Positions 5,356 through 12,569 of a stretch of DNA of 12,972 nt are shown piece after piece. The notes below the pieces were generated by a model that saw only the letters and a program-made list of their open reading frames with translations, was not told where the DNA came from and made no database searches. Origin of the DNA: JAJZMF01 sp035702845. GTDB taxonomy: Bacteria > Actinomycetota > Acidimicrobiia > Acidimicrobiales > Palsa-688. Position numbers and translations under genes: made by a program. Each line of letters begins with the position of its first letter. The stretch's first letter is position 1. The stretch is from assembly GCA_035702845.1 (NCBI GenBank), contig DASSZK010000256.1, positions 1 to 12,972 on the forward strand. The letters run 5' to 3'.

Positions 5356-6562
5356 GGCTGATATGGAACAAAGCACCGCCGGCGCGACGCCACAGCGCAT
5401 TGTGGAGTGGGCCTGGGATGCTCTGCGCACCATTGTGGAGCCCGAGCTCGGGGACAACATCGTGGACCTCGGCATGGTCCAGTCGGTGCAGCTCCGAGCG
5501 GGCGGAGAGCTGCATGTCGTTATTGCTCTCACCACGGCCGCCTGCCCCCTGCGTGGCCAGATCCGATCAGAAGTCCGCTCGAGGACGGGGAGCCTGGAGG
5601 GGGTACTGCGGGTCGAGGTGGAGACGACCGAGATGTCGGCGCAAGCCAAGGCCGAGCTCATGGCCAGGGCCCGCTGGAAGGCAAGCCAATCGCCGCGCCC
5701 GACGATGGTCCCGGCCCGCACGCGGGTCCTTTTCGTTTCGTCAGGCAAAGGCGGGGTCGGCAAGTCGTCCGTGGCCGTGAACCTGGCAAGCGCACTTGCC
5801 GCCACCGGCCACCGCGTGGGTGTCCTCGACGCCGACATAGGCGGTTTCTCGGTGCCGCGCCTGCTCGGCGTAAGTGGCCAGCTCGAAGCCGTACGCGACC
5901 CCGATGACCCTTCCAGGACGCTCATCCAACCGCACGTGAAGGACATCGGCCGTGGCCAGCTGCGCATAGTGTCCATGGGCTTCCTCGCGGGCGAAGACGA
6001 CGCCATCATGTGGCGCGGGGACAAGCACAACCGTGCCGTCCAGCACTTCTTGGAAGAGGTCGACTGGGACGACATCGACTACCTCGTCGTCGACACCCCC
6101 CCTGGTACCGGTGACGTGCAACTCGGGCTGGCCCGGATGCTCCCGAGCGCTCAGGTACTGATCGTGACCACACCAGCACTCGCCGCCCAGAGGGTGGCCG
6201 CACGAGCTGCCGGCCTTGCCCGCAAGAGCTACCTCCACATCCTCGGCGTGGTCGAGAACATGAGCGGGTTCGTGTGCGAGCACGGCACCCGCCACGAGCT
6301 GTTCGGCCACGGGGGTGGCACCCAGTTGGCCCACGACATCGGGGCGCCCGTGCTGGCCGAGATCCCTTTACAGGCGTCGGTATCCGCAGGCAACGACAGC
6401 GGAGAACCGGCAGCCCTCGAGGATGCAGGGTTGGCCGGCCAAGCGTTCCGCCGGTTGGCCGAGCGTGTCGAGGAACTGTGCCCGCCGGTGCAGATGGCCG
6501 GCTGTTCCGCCCGGATCGCAGAGGCGCTTTCGAGCCTCCCCGCTGCCGCGCCCACCCACTGA
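5354..6562 (+). CDS. mrp: Mrp/ApbC/NBP35-family Fe-S P-loop ATPase
   Basis: Mrp proteins are cytosolic ATPases that carry or load iron-sulfur clusters. The 402-aa product has an N-terminal MIP18/DUF59-type domain (about 12-95) with TTAACPLR around Cys64, then a P-loop domain with the deviant Walker A GKGGVGKSS (131-139), DADIGG (159-164), the switch region VVDTPPGTGD (245-254) and GVVENMSGFVCEHG (298-311). In enterobacterial ApbC a CxxC pair sits in this last segment; only the first cysteine (Cys308) remains here, and from memory actinobacterial Mrps often lack both. The start may be ATG 5354 or ATG 5363; the second fits a leaderless transcript better. It is divergent from the A-type Fe-S carrier gene, a natural functional partner. 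The C-terminal 30 residues are a family-poor tail. Confidence 0.95.
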   Translation: MADMEQSTAGATPQRIVEWAWDALRTIVEPELGDNIVDLGMVQSVQLRAGGELHVVIALTTAACPLRGQIRSEVRSRTGSLEGVLRVEVETTEMSAQAKAELMARARWKASQSPRPTMVPARTRVLFVSSGKGGVGKSSVAVNLASALAATGHRVGVLDADIGGFSVPRLLGVSGQLEAVRDPDDPSRTLIQPHVKDIGRGQLRIVSMGFLAGEDDAIMWRGDKHNRAVQHFLEEVDWDDIDYLVVDTPPGTGDVQLGLARMLPSAQVLIVTTPALAAQRVAARAAGLARKSYLHILGVVENMSGFVCEHGTRHELFGHGGGTQLAHDIGAPVLAEIPLQASVSAGNDSGEPAALEDAGLAGQAFRRLAERVEELCPPVQMAGCSARIAEALSSLPAAAPTH

Positions 6563-7017
6563 CGGACCGCCGCTGCCGGCTCAGGGCTGCCCATGCAGCA
6601 CGCTGCGCTTGCGTACGCGAAAGGCATTCCCGGCCCATGCAAGAGGCGGTGGCGGCCGGGCGCAGCACGCGGGTTGGAGCGCCCGGCCCGGGGGAACGAG
6701 GCCGGTCGGGCACAGCTTTGATCGCTGATCGTGGAAACGGCGTGCTCCCGAGCGTTTGCAAGGCGACCAGCGCTCAGCGCGCGTTTTTGACGCCTCCCAG
6801 CGTTACTGTCCGGGCGCGTTCAACCAACACGTGCGTTAGGCGCACCGCGCGTGCCATTGTTGCGAGAGCCACCAGTTGCGCGTAGCCGTGACCCCGTCGA
6901 GAGCCGGAGCCACGGGTCAGCACAAGGGCGGTGTGCGGCGTCGCCGACCTCGAGGGACCGGGGGCGCGGGCCGCACCGGACCACGAACTTATGAAGGCAC
7001 TGATAGGAGCGGGGCGC
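6563..7017. other. 455-bp gap after mrp without a recognised feature
   Basis: No gene, tRNA, RNase P or other known RNA signature was recognised on either strand. A minor hairpin with a 4-bp stem followed by five T residues (6770-6788) is too weak to call a terminator. The overlapping frames in this stretch give arginine-rich translations typical of non-coding GC-rich DNA. A frame continuous with the next gene extends back to GTG 6931 but lacks a ribosome binding site. Confidence 0.5.
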
Positions 7018-7422
7018 GTGAGCCAGAGCCATCCACAGCAGAGGTCGGATGTGTCGATAGTCCAGCTGGCCGAGGCTTTGATCCAGGGGGACGTGCTCAT
7101 CTGCTTGCAGGAGCGCGGTGAGGCGGCACCGGCATGGGGCTACCTCAATCTTCTGGCCCATAGTGACCGGAGCTCGCTGCGGCGAGTGCGGGACTTCAAC
7201 CAGTCGCGCCGTCCCTTATCAGGCTGGGGCACCGTGGTGTTCGACCTGATCGTCGACATGCTCAACTCGGCGCCCGGCGAGGACGACCTGCAGGCATTGC
7301 AGCGCAAAGCGCTGGTCCCGCTGGAGCTGAAGATCTGGGACGGGCGGGAAACCCTCAGCTCTCCCCAGGATCTCGACATCCTCGTACGCAGCGCGCTCTA
7401 CCGCTACATGGGCCAGCTCTAG
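7018..7422 (+). CDS. hypothetical 134-aa protein
   Basis: I do not recognise this family. GTG 7018 was chosen because GGAG lies 8 nt upstream; ATG 6991 (144 aa) and GTG 6931 (163 aa) are alternatives in the same frame. The protein is soluble-looking with no signal peptide or membrane segment. It has an N-terminal helical stretch (SIVQLAEALIQGDVLICLQERG), an Arg-rich middle (SSLRRVRDFNQSRRPLSGWG, 52-71), a hydrophobic helix (TVVFDLIVDML, 72-82) and a C-terminal helical part with LQALQRKALVPLELKIWDGRE. The amino-acid mix and codon use look like a real gene. Its neighbours, mrp upstream and the molybdate genes downstream, are each separated by over 150 bp, so context says little. Confidence 0.7.
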   Translation: MSQSHPQQRSDVSIVQLAEALIQGDVLICLQERGEAAPAWGYLNLLAHSDRSSLRRVRDFNQSRRPLSGWGTVVFDLIVDMLNSAPGEDDLQALQRKALVPLELKIWDGRETLSSPQDLDILVRSALYRYMGQL

Positions 7423-7480
7423 GCGCAGACCGGCTCTGCCCACAGACCAGCTCCAGGGGCAGGCCAGCTCCAGGCGCAGG
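7413..7480. repeat. 17-bp periodic repeat at the end of the hypothetical gene
   Basis: CCAGCTCYAGGSGCAGR occurs at 7413-7429, 7447-7463 and 7464-7480, all in a 17-bp register with one degenerate unit at 7430-7446. The first copy covers the stop codon of the hypothetical gene. An 8-bp inverted repeat, CAGACCGG (7426-7433) with CCGGTCTG (7482-7489), brackets the array and could fold it into a long stem-loop, but without a T tract. Function unknown; slippage duplication is likely. Confidence 0.65.
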
Positions 7481-7579
7481 CCCGGTCTGGTCCGTCAAGC
7501 CGAACGACCAAAGTGCCCTGCCGGTCGCCGGCGGCTGACCTCTGGCTGCGTCCGCCCGCAGTTACGGCGCCTACTGGTC

Positions 7580-7585
7580 TAAACT
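7580..7585 (+). promoter_or_regulatory. candidate -10 element for leaderless modA
   Basis: TAAACT fits TANNNT and is followed after 7 nt by GTG 7593, the spacing of a leaderless actinobacterial transcript. No Shine-Dalgarno with proper spacing is present, which supports the idea. A -35 element is not evident. Confidence 0.45.
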
Positions 7586-7592
7586 GCCGCAG

Positions 7593-8489
7593 GTGCCAGA
7601 CGTTCGTCGGAGACTCGCCGCAACTGCACTCGCTGCCATCCTTGCCGGCGGCATATTCGCACCCCCGGCACACGCCACCGCGCCCAGCGATGCCAGCACG
7701 GCGCCCCGAGGTACGGGCACGGCGCCCCGAGGTACGGGCGGCGGCCCCTTGGGCCACGCCCGGCACACGACCGATGTTGACGTCCTCTACGCCGCGTCGC
7801 TTACGGAGGTCATGGAAACCAAGATCGGCCCGGCGTTCGACAAGGCTACGGGCTACCACTTCGTGGGCTTCCCGGGGGGTTCGAAAAGTCTCGCCACCCA
7901 GATCCGCAGCCACCTGCAGGCAGCCGACGTCTTCATCAGTGCCAGCCCTGCCGTCGACAAGACGCTGGAGGGCAGGATCAACGGCAACTGGGTCAGCGCC
8001 TACACCGTTTTCGGCAGGACGTACCTCGAGCTCGGTTACGACAGGACGAGCAAGTTCGCCGGCCAGCTGCGGTCCAAGCCGTGGTACGAGGTCGTCGTGG
8101 AGCCGGGCTTCCGGCTCGGGCGCACGGACCCGGCGGTAGACCCCAAAGGCGTCCTGGCGCAGAAGGTCTTGGACGAAGCCGCCGCACAACACCACCTGCC
8201 GGCGCTCAAGTCGCTGGCGGAGACGGCCTCGGATGTGTTCCCCGAGGAGTCCCTAGTCGGGCGCCTGCAAGCAGGCCAGCTCGATGCAGGGTTCTTCTAC
8301 CAGGTGGAAGTGGTCGCTGCCCACTTACCTTCGGTGCCGCTGACGGGGTACCGCTTCGCCGCCACGTACACCTATGCCGTCGTGAACAGAGCCCTGCACC
8401 GCAACGGTGCACGGGCGTTCGTACGGTTCCTCACCGAGCCCGGCACCCGGGCCACACTGGCCCGAGACGGGCTTGGCAGCGCCGGCTAG
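7593..8489 (+). CDS. modA: molybdate/tungstate ABC transporter substrate-binding protein
   Basis: This 298-aa protein captures molybdate or tungstate outside the membrane and passes it to the permease encoded next. A Sec signal peptide is visible: RRR (5-7), a hydrophobic core to about residue 24, and AHA-type cleavage near residue 28. There is no lipobox cysteine. The mature part has the periplasmic-binding fold landmarks VLYAASL (64-70), FPGGSKSLATQI (93-104), ADVFISA (111-117), a GRTDPAVDPKG segment (176-186) and DAGFFYQVE (231-239). The DP-rich segment resembles archaeal-type ModA/WtpA rather than E. coli ModA. A 7-residue APRGTGT duplication lies just after the signal peptide. The gene is 25 bp before a fused permease/ATPase gene. 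Metal preference between Mo and W cannot be read from sequence. Confidence 0.9.
   Translation: MPDVRRRLAATALAAILAGGIFAPPAHATAPSDASTAPRGTGTAPRGTGGGPLGHARHTTDVDVLYAASLTEVMETKIGPAFDKATGYHFVGFPGGSKSLATQIRSHLQAADVFISASPAVDKTLEGRINGNWVSAYTVFGRTYLELGYDRTSKFAGQLRSKPWYEVVVEPGFRLGRTDPAVDPKGVLAQKVLDEAAAQHHLPALKSLAETASDVFPEESLVGRLQAGQLDAGFFYQVEVVAAHLPSVPLTGYRFAATYTYAVVNRALHRNGARAFVRFLTEPGTRATLARDGLGSAG
7697..7738 (+). repeat. exact 21-bp tandem duplication within modA
   Basis: Two identical adjacent 21-bp copies (7697-7717 and 7718-7738) keep the reading frame and encode a doubled APRGTGT in the flexible segment between signal peptide and binding domain. Perfect identity implies a recent event or ongoing length variation. 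The linker position suggests it is tolerated rather than functional. Confidence 0.9.
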
Positions 8490-8514
8490 CGCTGTCGCCG
8501 ACGCGCAAGCGGGC

Positions 8515-10422
8515 ATGGGTGGGCGCCGCTCGGGCTCGCCCGCTCCCATGGCCGGCCGGGCCAAAGGGCGGCCGAACATCCTGTGGCTCTCCGGGTTGCT
8601 GCTCGCGTACCTGGCGGTGCCGGTAGCCGTCTTCCTGGTCCGCAGCGCAGGGGCCCCCGGCCAGGGCTTCTCCTCTCCCGGTCTGTGGGGTGCCGTAGCG
8701 ACCTCGGCCGAGGCGGCCACTATCTCCGCGGGGATCGTCGCCGTGCTCGGCGTCCCCCTGGCCTACCTGCTGGCCCGGAGCCGGGGCCGCCTGGGGGGCA
8801 TCGCCGCCCTCGCCGTGCAGTTGCCGCTCGCTCTGCCCCCATTGATGAGCGGCGTCGTGCTTCTCTATGTGGTCGGGCCGGGGACTTGGCTCGGGCGTCT
8901 GACGGGTGGCTGGTTCACAGAGTCGCTGGCCGGAATAGTCCTGGCCCAGTGCTTCGTGGCAGCGCCCTTCCTGGTGGTCGCCGCACGCTCTGCGTTCCGG
9001 GCGGTCAACCCGAACTTCGAGGACATTGCAGCCACCGCAGGTATGGGAGCCCTGGCCCGCTTTTACCGGGTCGCGGTGCCCCTTGCCTCGGGCGGGATAC
9101 GCGCCGGGCTGGTGCTCACCTGGCTGCGGGCCTTTGGCGAGTACGGGGCCACGGTAATGCTCGCCTACCACCCCTACTCGCTGCCCGTTTTCACCTACGT
9201 GCAGTTCTCGGCTACGGGGTTGCCGGCCACGCAGGCACCCGCCCTGCTCGCTCTGGCTCTGGCCGCCATAGTCGTGGCGGCCAGCCGGGCCCCACACCTG
9301 CGCCGCCCCCGCCCTGGCGCATGGGCGCCCGGCCCACCCCAGCCTGCAACAGCCCCGGTGACCCTACGGGCACGCCCCGTGCCCGTGGCCTTCGACATCC
9401 ACGATCGCGCCGGCACCTTCACGCTCAATGTTGCCTACCGGGCGAGCACCCACCGATTGGCCATCCTGGGGCCCTCAGGAGCAGGCAAGTCGTTGACGCT
9501 GCGCGCCCTTGGGGGTCTGGCCCCGGGACGGGTGTGGTTCGGAGACGACGAGGTCAGTGGCCTCCCGGCCGAAAGACGCTCCGCCGGCTACGTACCCCAG
9601 GGCGCAAACCTGCTCCCCCACCTGAGCGCCTGGGCCAACATGACCCTGGGGCCCCGCGCCGTCCCCCGTCTCGCAGAGCAATGGGCGGCGCTCCTAGGCA
9701 TCCCGGAGCTCCACCACCGCCTCCCTGGCCAGCTCTCCGGTGGGCAGGCCCAGCGGGTGGCCATTGGCCGTGCGCTCTCAAGCGAGCCCCGTGTGGTGCT
9801 CCTGGACGAGCCGTTCACCGGCCTGGACGCACCGGTGCGCGCGGCGCTCGTGGAGCAGCTGAGGCGCTTGCAGGTTGACGGCGACCTTTCAACCGTGCTC
9901 GTCACCCACGACTTCCGCGAGGCAGCCCTGCTCGCCGACGAGGTGGTTGTGCTGTCGCAGGGCCGGGTGCTCCAAGCCGGGGCGGTCGGCGATGTCGCCC
10001 GTAGCCCGAGCTCGCCGGACGTAGCCGCGCTAACCGGTGCGCGCAACCTCGTTGCCGGGACCGCTGCCGGGCCGGCCGCCGTGCTCGCATGCCCGGGCCA
10101 GGTACTGGCCACCGCCCGCCACGGCGTCGCTCCCGGGGCCGCACTCATCTGGTGTGCCCGTCCCGAGCTCCTCCAGATGGCAACAGGCGCAGGAGCCGGC
10201 CACGCAGCCCCTGGCACCATCCAGGGACGGGTGTTGGACGTGGTGGACCTCGGCTACTCCTACGAGGTCACGGTGGGCCTAGGCGACGGCAGTGGGCCTC
10301 AGCTGAGCGTGCCAGCCGCGCACCGGGCGCCCCCGGCCGTCGGCGAGGTGGTCGAGCTGTCTGTTGCCCCGGACGACGTCATGGTGTGGCCAGCCGGGGC
10401 GGTGCCGGTAGCTCGACCGTGA
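8515..10422 (+). CDS. modBC: fused molybdate ABC transporter permease/ATP-binding protein
   Basis: One 635-aa chain joins the ModB membrane domain to the ModC ATPase. Residues about 20-260 hold six hydrophobic segments and the cytoplasmic coupling loop EDIAATAGMGALARFYRVAVP (169-189), the EAA-type motif of importers. A Pro/Arg-rich linker leads to the ATPase: Walker A GPSGAGKS (319-326), Q-loop Gln362, signature LSGGQAQR (407-414), Walker B VVLLDEP (427-433) and H-loop His465. The C-terminal TOBE/Mop domain (about 564-625) probably binds oxyanion and inhibits transport. ATG 8515 is used; ATG 8548 is possible, and the longer frame back to 8407 would overlap modA. With modA it makes a complete importer. 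Its last 44 bp overlap the convergent HTH-Mop gene. Confidence 0.93.
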   Translation: MGGRRSGSPAPMAGRAKGRPNILWLSGLLLAYLAVPVAVFLVRSAGAPGQGFSSPGLWGAVATSAEAATISAGIVAVLGVPLAYLLARSRGRLGGIAALAVQLPLALPPLMSGVVLLYVVGPGTWLGRLTGGWFTESLAGIVLAQCFVAAPFLVVAARSAFRAVNPNFEDIAATAGMGALARFYRVAVPLASGGIRAGLVLTWLRAFGEYGATVMLAYHPYSLPVFTYVQFSATGLPATQAPALLALALAAIVVAASRAPHLRRPRPGAWAPGPPQPATAPVTLRARPVPVAFDIHDRAGTFTLNVAYRASTHRLAILGPSGAGKSLTLRALGGLAPGRVWFGDDEVSGLPAERRSAGYVPQGANLLPHLSAWANMTLGPRAVPRLAEQWAALLGIPELHHRLPGQLSGGQAQRVAIGRALSSEPRVVLLDEPFTGLDAPVRAALVEQLRRLQVDGDLSTVLVTHDFREAALLADEVVVLSQGRVLQAGAVGDVARSPSSPDVAALTGARNLVAGTAAGPAAVLACPGQVLATARHGVAPGAALIWCARPELLQMATGAGAGHAAPGTIQGRVLDVVDLGYSYEVTVGLGDGSGPQLSVPAAHRAPPAVGEVVELSVAPDDVMVWPAGAVPVARP

Positions 10423-10801
10423 CGTTGGTGGCCTTTACGGAGGCGACTGCGCTCACCCCCGGCTCCAGGCCCAGCTCGTCCGCTGCCTCCCGGCTCATCA
10501 GCGAGACCAGGCGGTAGGGGCCGGCCTGCATCTCGACCTGGGCCATTACGCCGTCGCGGGTGACCTTGGTGACGATACCCGGGAAGCGGTTGCGGGCCGA
10601 GTGGGCGGCCGTGTGACCCACATCGGTAGCCAGGGACTTTCCCAGTTCACGGGCCAGGGTGGCGAGGTCTTCGCCCTCCATGACCCAGCGCCCGGCCGAG
10701 TCCCTGCTGGCTGGCAAGCGCCCGCTTTCGGCCCAGCGCCGGACCGTGTCGGGGCTGACACCGAGCATCTGCGCTGCTTCGGCCGCCTTGAAACGGCTCA
10801 T
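10379..10801 (-). CDS. MerR/excisionase-type HTH protein with Mop (TOBE) domain
   Basis: The 140-aa protein couples a DNA-binding domain to a molybdate-binding domain. Residues 4-50 are a MerR/excisionase-like helix-turn-helix (AAEAAQMLGVSPDTVRRWAESGRLP, then GRWVMEGEDL). Residues about 68-131 are a molbindin domain with SARNRFPGIV, SLMSREAADELGLEPG and SVKATNV. It probably senses cytosolic molybdate and controls the adjacent transporter, taking the place of ModE; this is inference from domains and position. Its 3' end overlaps the 3' end of modBC by 44 bp on the opposite strand, so the two mRNAs are complementary there. It starts 31 bp after the pgi stop and may be expressed from the pgi promoter. 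The start ATG 10801 gives a complete HTH. Confidence 0.88.
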   Translation of the reverse strand: MSRFKAAEAAQMLGVSPDTVRRWAESGRLPASRDSAGRWVMEGEDLATLARELGKSLATDVGHTAAHSARNRFPGIVTKVTRDGVMAQVEMQAGPYRLVSLMSREAADELGLEPGVSAVASVKATNVTVELPAPPRLATP

Positions 10802-10832
10802 ACAGCCCCGGTCCCCGCTTGCATGTCCCGGC

Positions 10833-12470
10833 TCACGGGCGGCGGCCCGCCCGGTAGCGGGTGATAAGGGCGTTGGTCGAGCTGTCGTGGGCCAGCGCGG
10901 GCGCCGCCTCTGCGGTCAGCTCCGGGACGATGCGCAGCGCCAGCGACTTGCCGAGCTCCACGCCCCATTGGTCGAAGCTGTTTATCCCCCAAATGACGCC
11001 TTGAGTGAAGACCTTGTGCTCGTAAGCAGCCACCAGCTCGCCCAGGACCCGCGGCGACAGCTCGGGTGCCAGGATCGTGTTGGTCGGGCGGTTCCCGGGG
11101 AATGTCCGGTGCGCGACCAAGCGTTCGGCGATGCCTTCGGCACGCGCCTGCTCGGCGGTCTTGCCGAAGGCCAAAGCCTCGGTCTGGGCAAAGAAATTAG
11201 CCATCAACAGGTCGTGGTGGTCCCCCACCCGGTGCGCCGGCCGCAGGAAACCAATAAAGTCCGCCGGCACCAAGCGCGTCCCCTGGTGCAGCAACTGGTA
11301 ATAAGCGTGCTGGCCGTTGGTACCCGGCGTACCCCACACGATCGGCCCGGTCGCCAGGTCGACGCTCTGGCCGTCCAGGGTCACGCTCTTGCCGTTGCTT
11401 TCCATGTCCAGCTGCTGGAGGTACGCGGGGAACTTAGCCAGGTAATGGTTGTAGGGCAGCACCGCTTGGGTCTCGGCGCCGAACAGGTCGTTGTACCAGA
11501 CCCCGATCAGGCCGAGCAGCGCTGGGATATTGGACTCGTAGGGCGCGCTCGAGAAGTGCTCGTCCATAGCCCGGAACCCGGCCAGCATGTCCCGGAACAT
11601 CTGGGGCCCGACCGCGATCATCAGCGACAGCCCTATGGCCGAGTCGTAGGAGTAGCGGCCCCCTACCCAGTCCCAGAAACCGAACATATTGGCAGTGTCG
11701 ATACCGAACGCCGCCACTTCTTTCGCGTTCGTCGACACAGCGACGAAATGGCTGCGAACGGCGTCGGGGTTCCCGAGGCTGGAAAGCAGCCACTCCCGTG
11801 CCGTCTTGGCGTTGCCGATGGTCTCCAGGGTCGTAAAAGTCTTTGAAGAGACTATGAAAAGGGTCTCCTCCGGATCCGCGTGCGCGGTTGCCTCCCAAAT
11901 ATCTGAGCCGTCGACGTTCGACACGAAGCTCAGGTGCAGGGCCCGCTCGGAGTAGGGCAGCAGGGCCTCGTAGGCCATGGCCGGCCCCAGGTCGGACCCA
12001 CCGATGCCGATGTTTATAACGCGTTTTATCTGCTTACCGGTAAAGCCCCGCCACTTCCCCGAGCGCACATCGTCGGCAAAGCTCGCCATCTTTTCGAGCA
12101 CGGCGTGCACGTCGGGGACGACGTCGTGGCCACCCTCTTCAATGTGCGCCGTCTTGGGAGCGCGAAGGGCGGTGTGCAGCACGGCCCTGTCCTCAGTCAC
12201 GTTTATGTGCTCGCCGGAGAACATCTGCTCGGTCCTCCTGCGCAGCCCCGCCTTTTCGGCCACTGCCACCAGCAGCGAGATGGTCTCGGCAGTGAGGCGG
12301 TTCTTCGAATAGTCCAGCACGAGGTCAGCAGCCTCGACGGTCATCGACTGGGCGCGATGGGGGTCCTCGGCGAACAGGTCCCGCAGGTGCATCTCGCGGA
12401 CCTTGGCGAAGTGGTCCGTGAGGGCCTTCCACTCGGGTGTCGCTGTGATTCGAACAGGCTCGATCTGCAT
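10833..12470 (-). CDS. pgi: glucose-6-phosphate isomerase
   Basis: This enzyme interconverts glucose 6-phosphate and fructose 6-phosphate in glycolysis and gluconeogenesis. The 545-aa length is normal for the large bacterial form. INIGIGGSDLGP (152-163) binds phosphate, WVGGRYS (268-274) contains Arg272, DMESNGK (355-361) contains catalytic Glu357, GTNGQHAYYQ (383-392) contains His388, and INSFDQWGVELGK (496-508) contains Lys508, all matching known active-site residues. Start ATG 12470 has no good ribosome binding site; a near-consensus -10 (AAGACT) lies 7 nt upstream, so it may be leaderless. It is divergent from a HAD phosphatase and followed by the HTH-Mop gene. Confidence 0.98.
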   Translation of the reverse strand: MQIEPVRITATPEWKALTDHFAKVREMHLRDLFAEDPHRAQSMTVEAADLVLDYSKNRLTAETISLLVAVAEKAGLRRRTEQMFSGEHINVTEDRAVLHTALRAPKTAHIEEGGHDVVPDVHAVLEKMASFADDVRSGKWRGFTGKQIKRVINIGIGGSDLGPAMAYEALLPYSERALHLSFVSNVDGSDIWEATAHADPEETLFIVSSKTFTTLETIGNAKTAREWLLSSLGNPDAVRSHFVAVSTNAKEVAAFGIDTANMFGFWDWVGGRYSYDSAIGLSLMIAVGPQMFRDMLAGFRAMDEHFSSAPYESNIPALLGLIGVWYNDLFGAETQAVLPYNHYLAKFPAYLQQLDMESNGKSVTLDGQSVDLATGPIVWGTPGTNGQHAYYQLLHQGTRLVPADFIGFLRPAHRVGDHHDLLMANFFAQTEALAFGKTAEQARAEGIAERLVAHRTFPGNRPTNTILAPELSPRVLGELVAAYEHKVFTQGVIWGINSFDQWGVELGKSLALRIVPELTAEAAPALAHDSSTNALITRYRAGRRP

Positions 12471-12477
12471 GAGACGC

Positions 12478-12483
12478 AGTCTT
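12478..12483 (-). promoter_or_regulatory. possible -10 element of pgi
   Basis: AAGACT on the minus strand, 7 nt before the ATG, differs from TANNNT at the first base only. Its spacing matches the other leaderless candidates here. The evidence is weak by itself. Confidence 0.2.
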
Positions 12484-12557
12484 TCACCCGGGGGGTGCCA
12501 ATGGGCAAAGTCGAGCGCGCCTGCCGACGGGCGCTCTTTGCGCGCGTGCCGGCTCGG

Positions 12558-12563
12558 TAGGGT
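12558..12563 (+). promoter_or_regulatory. candidate -10 element for the HAD phosphatase gene
   Basis: TAGGGT fits the actinobacterial TANNNT -10 and lies 6 nt before GTG 12570, as in leaderless genes. No Shine-Dalgarno is present. The 99-bp spacer to pgi would hold both divergent promoters. Confidence 0.4.
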
Positions 12564-12569
12564 CTTCGT

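Noticed and set aside
5186..5515. N-terminal extension of the Fe-S carrier frame
   Set aside because: It runs through the tandem repeat and across the start of mrp; the GTG at 5185 with AGGAGG gives the normal family length.
6770..6788. Possible terminator after mrp
   Set aside because: The stem is only 4 bp and lies more than 200 nt beyond the stop codon; the five T residues alone are not enough.
7513..8139. 208-aa plus-strand frame overlapping modA
   Set aside because: It is in another frame of modA; the translation is Arg/Pro/Ser-rich shadow sequence without motifs.
8431..9297. 288-aa minus-strand frame under modBC
   Set aside because: It is antisense to the membrane domain, where the plus frame has clear transmembrane segments and motifs; the composition is Gly/Gln/His/Arg-rich noise.
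10659..11846. 395-aa plus-strand frame over the HTH-Mop and pgi genes
   Set aside because: It is antisense to two recognised genes with conserved active-site motifs; no motif is seen in this frame.
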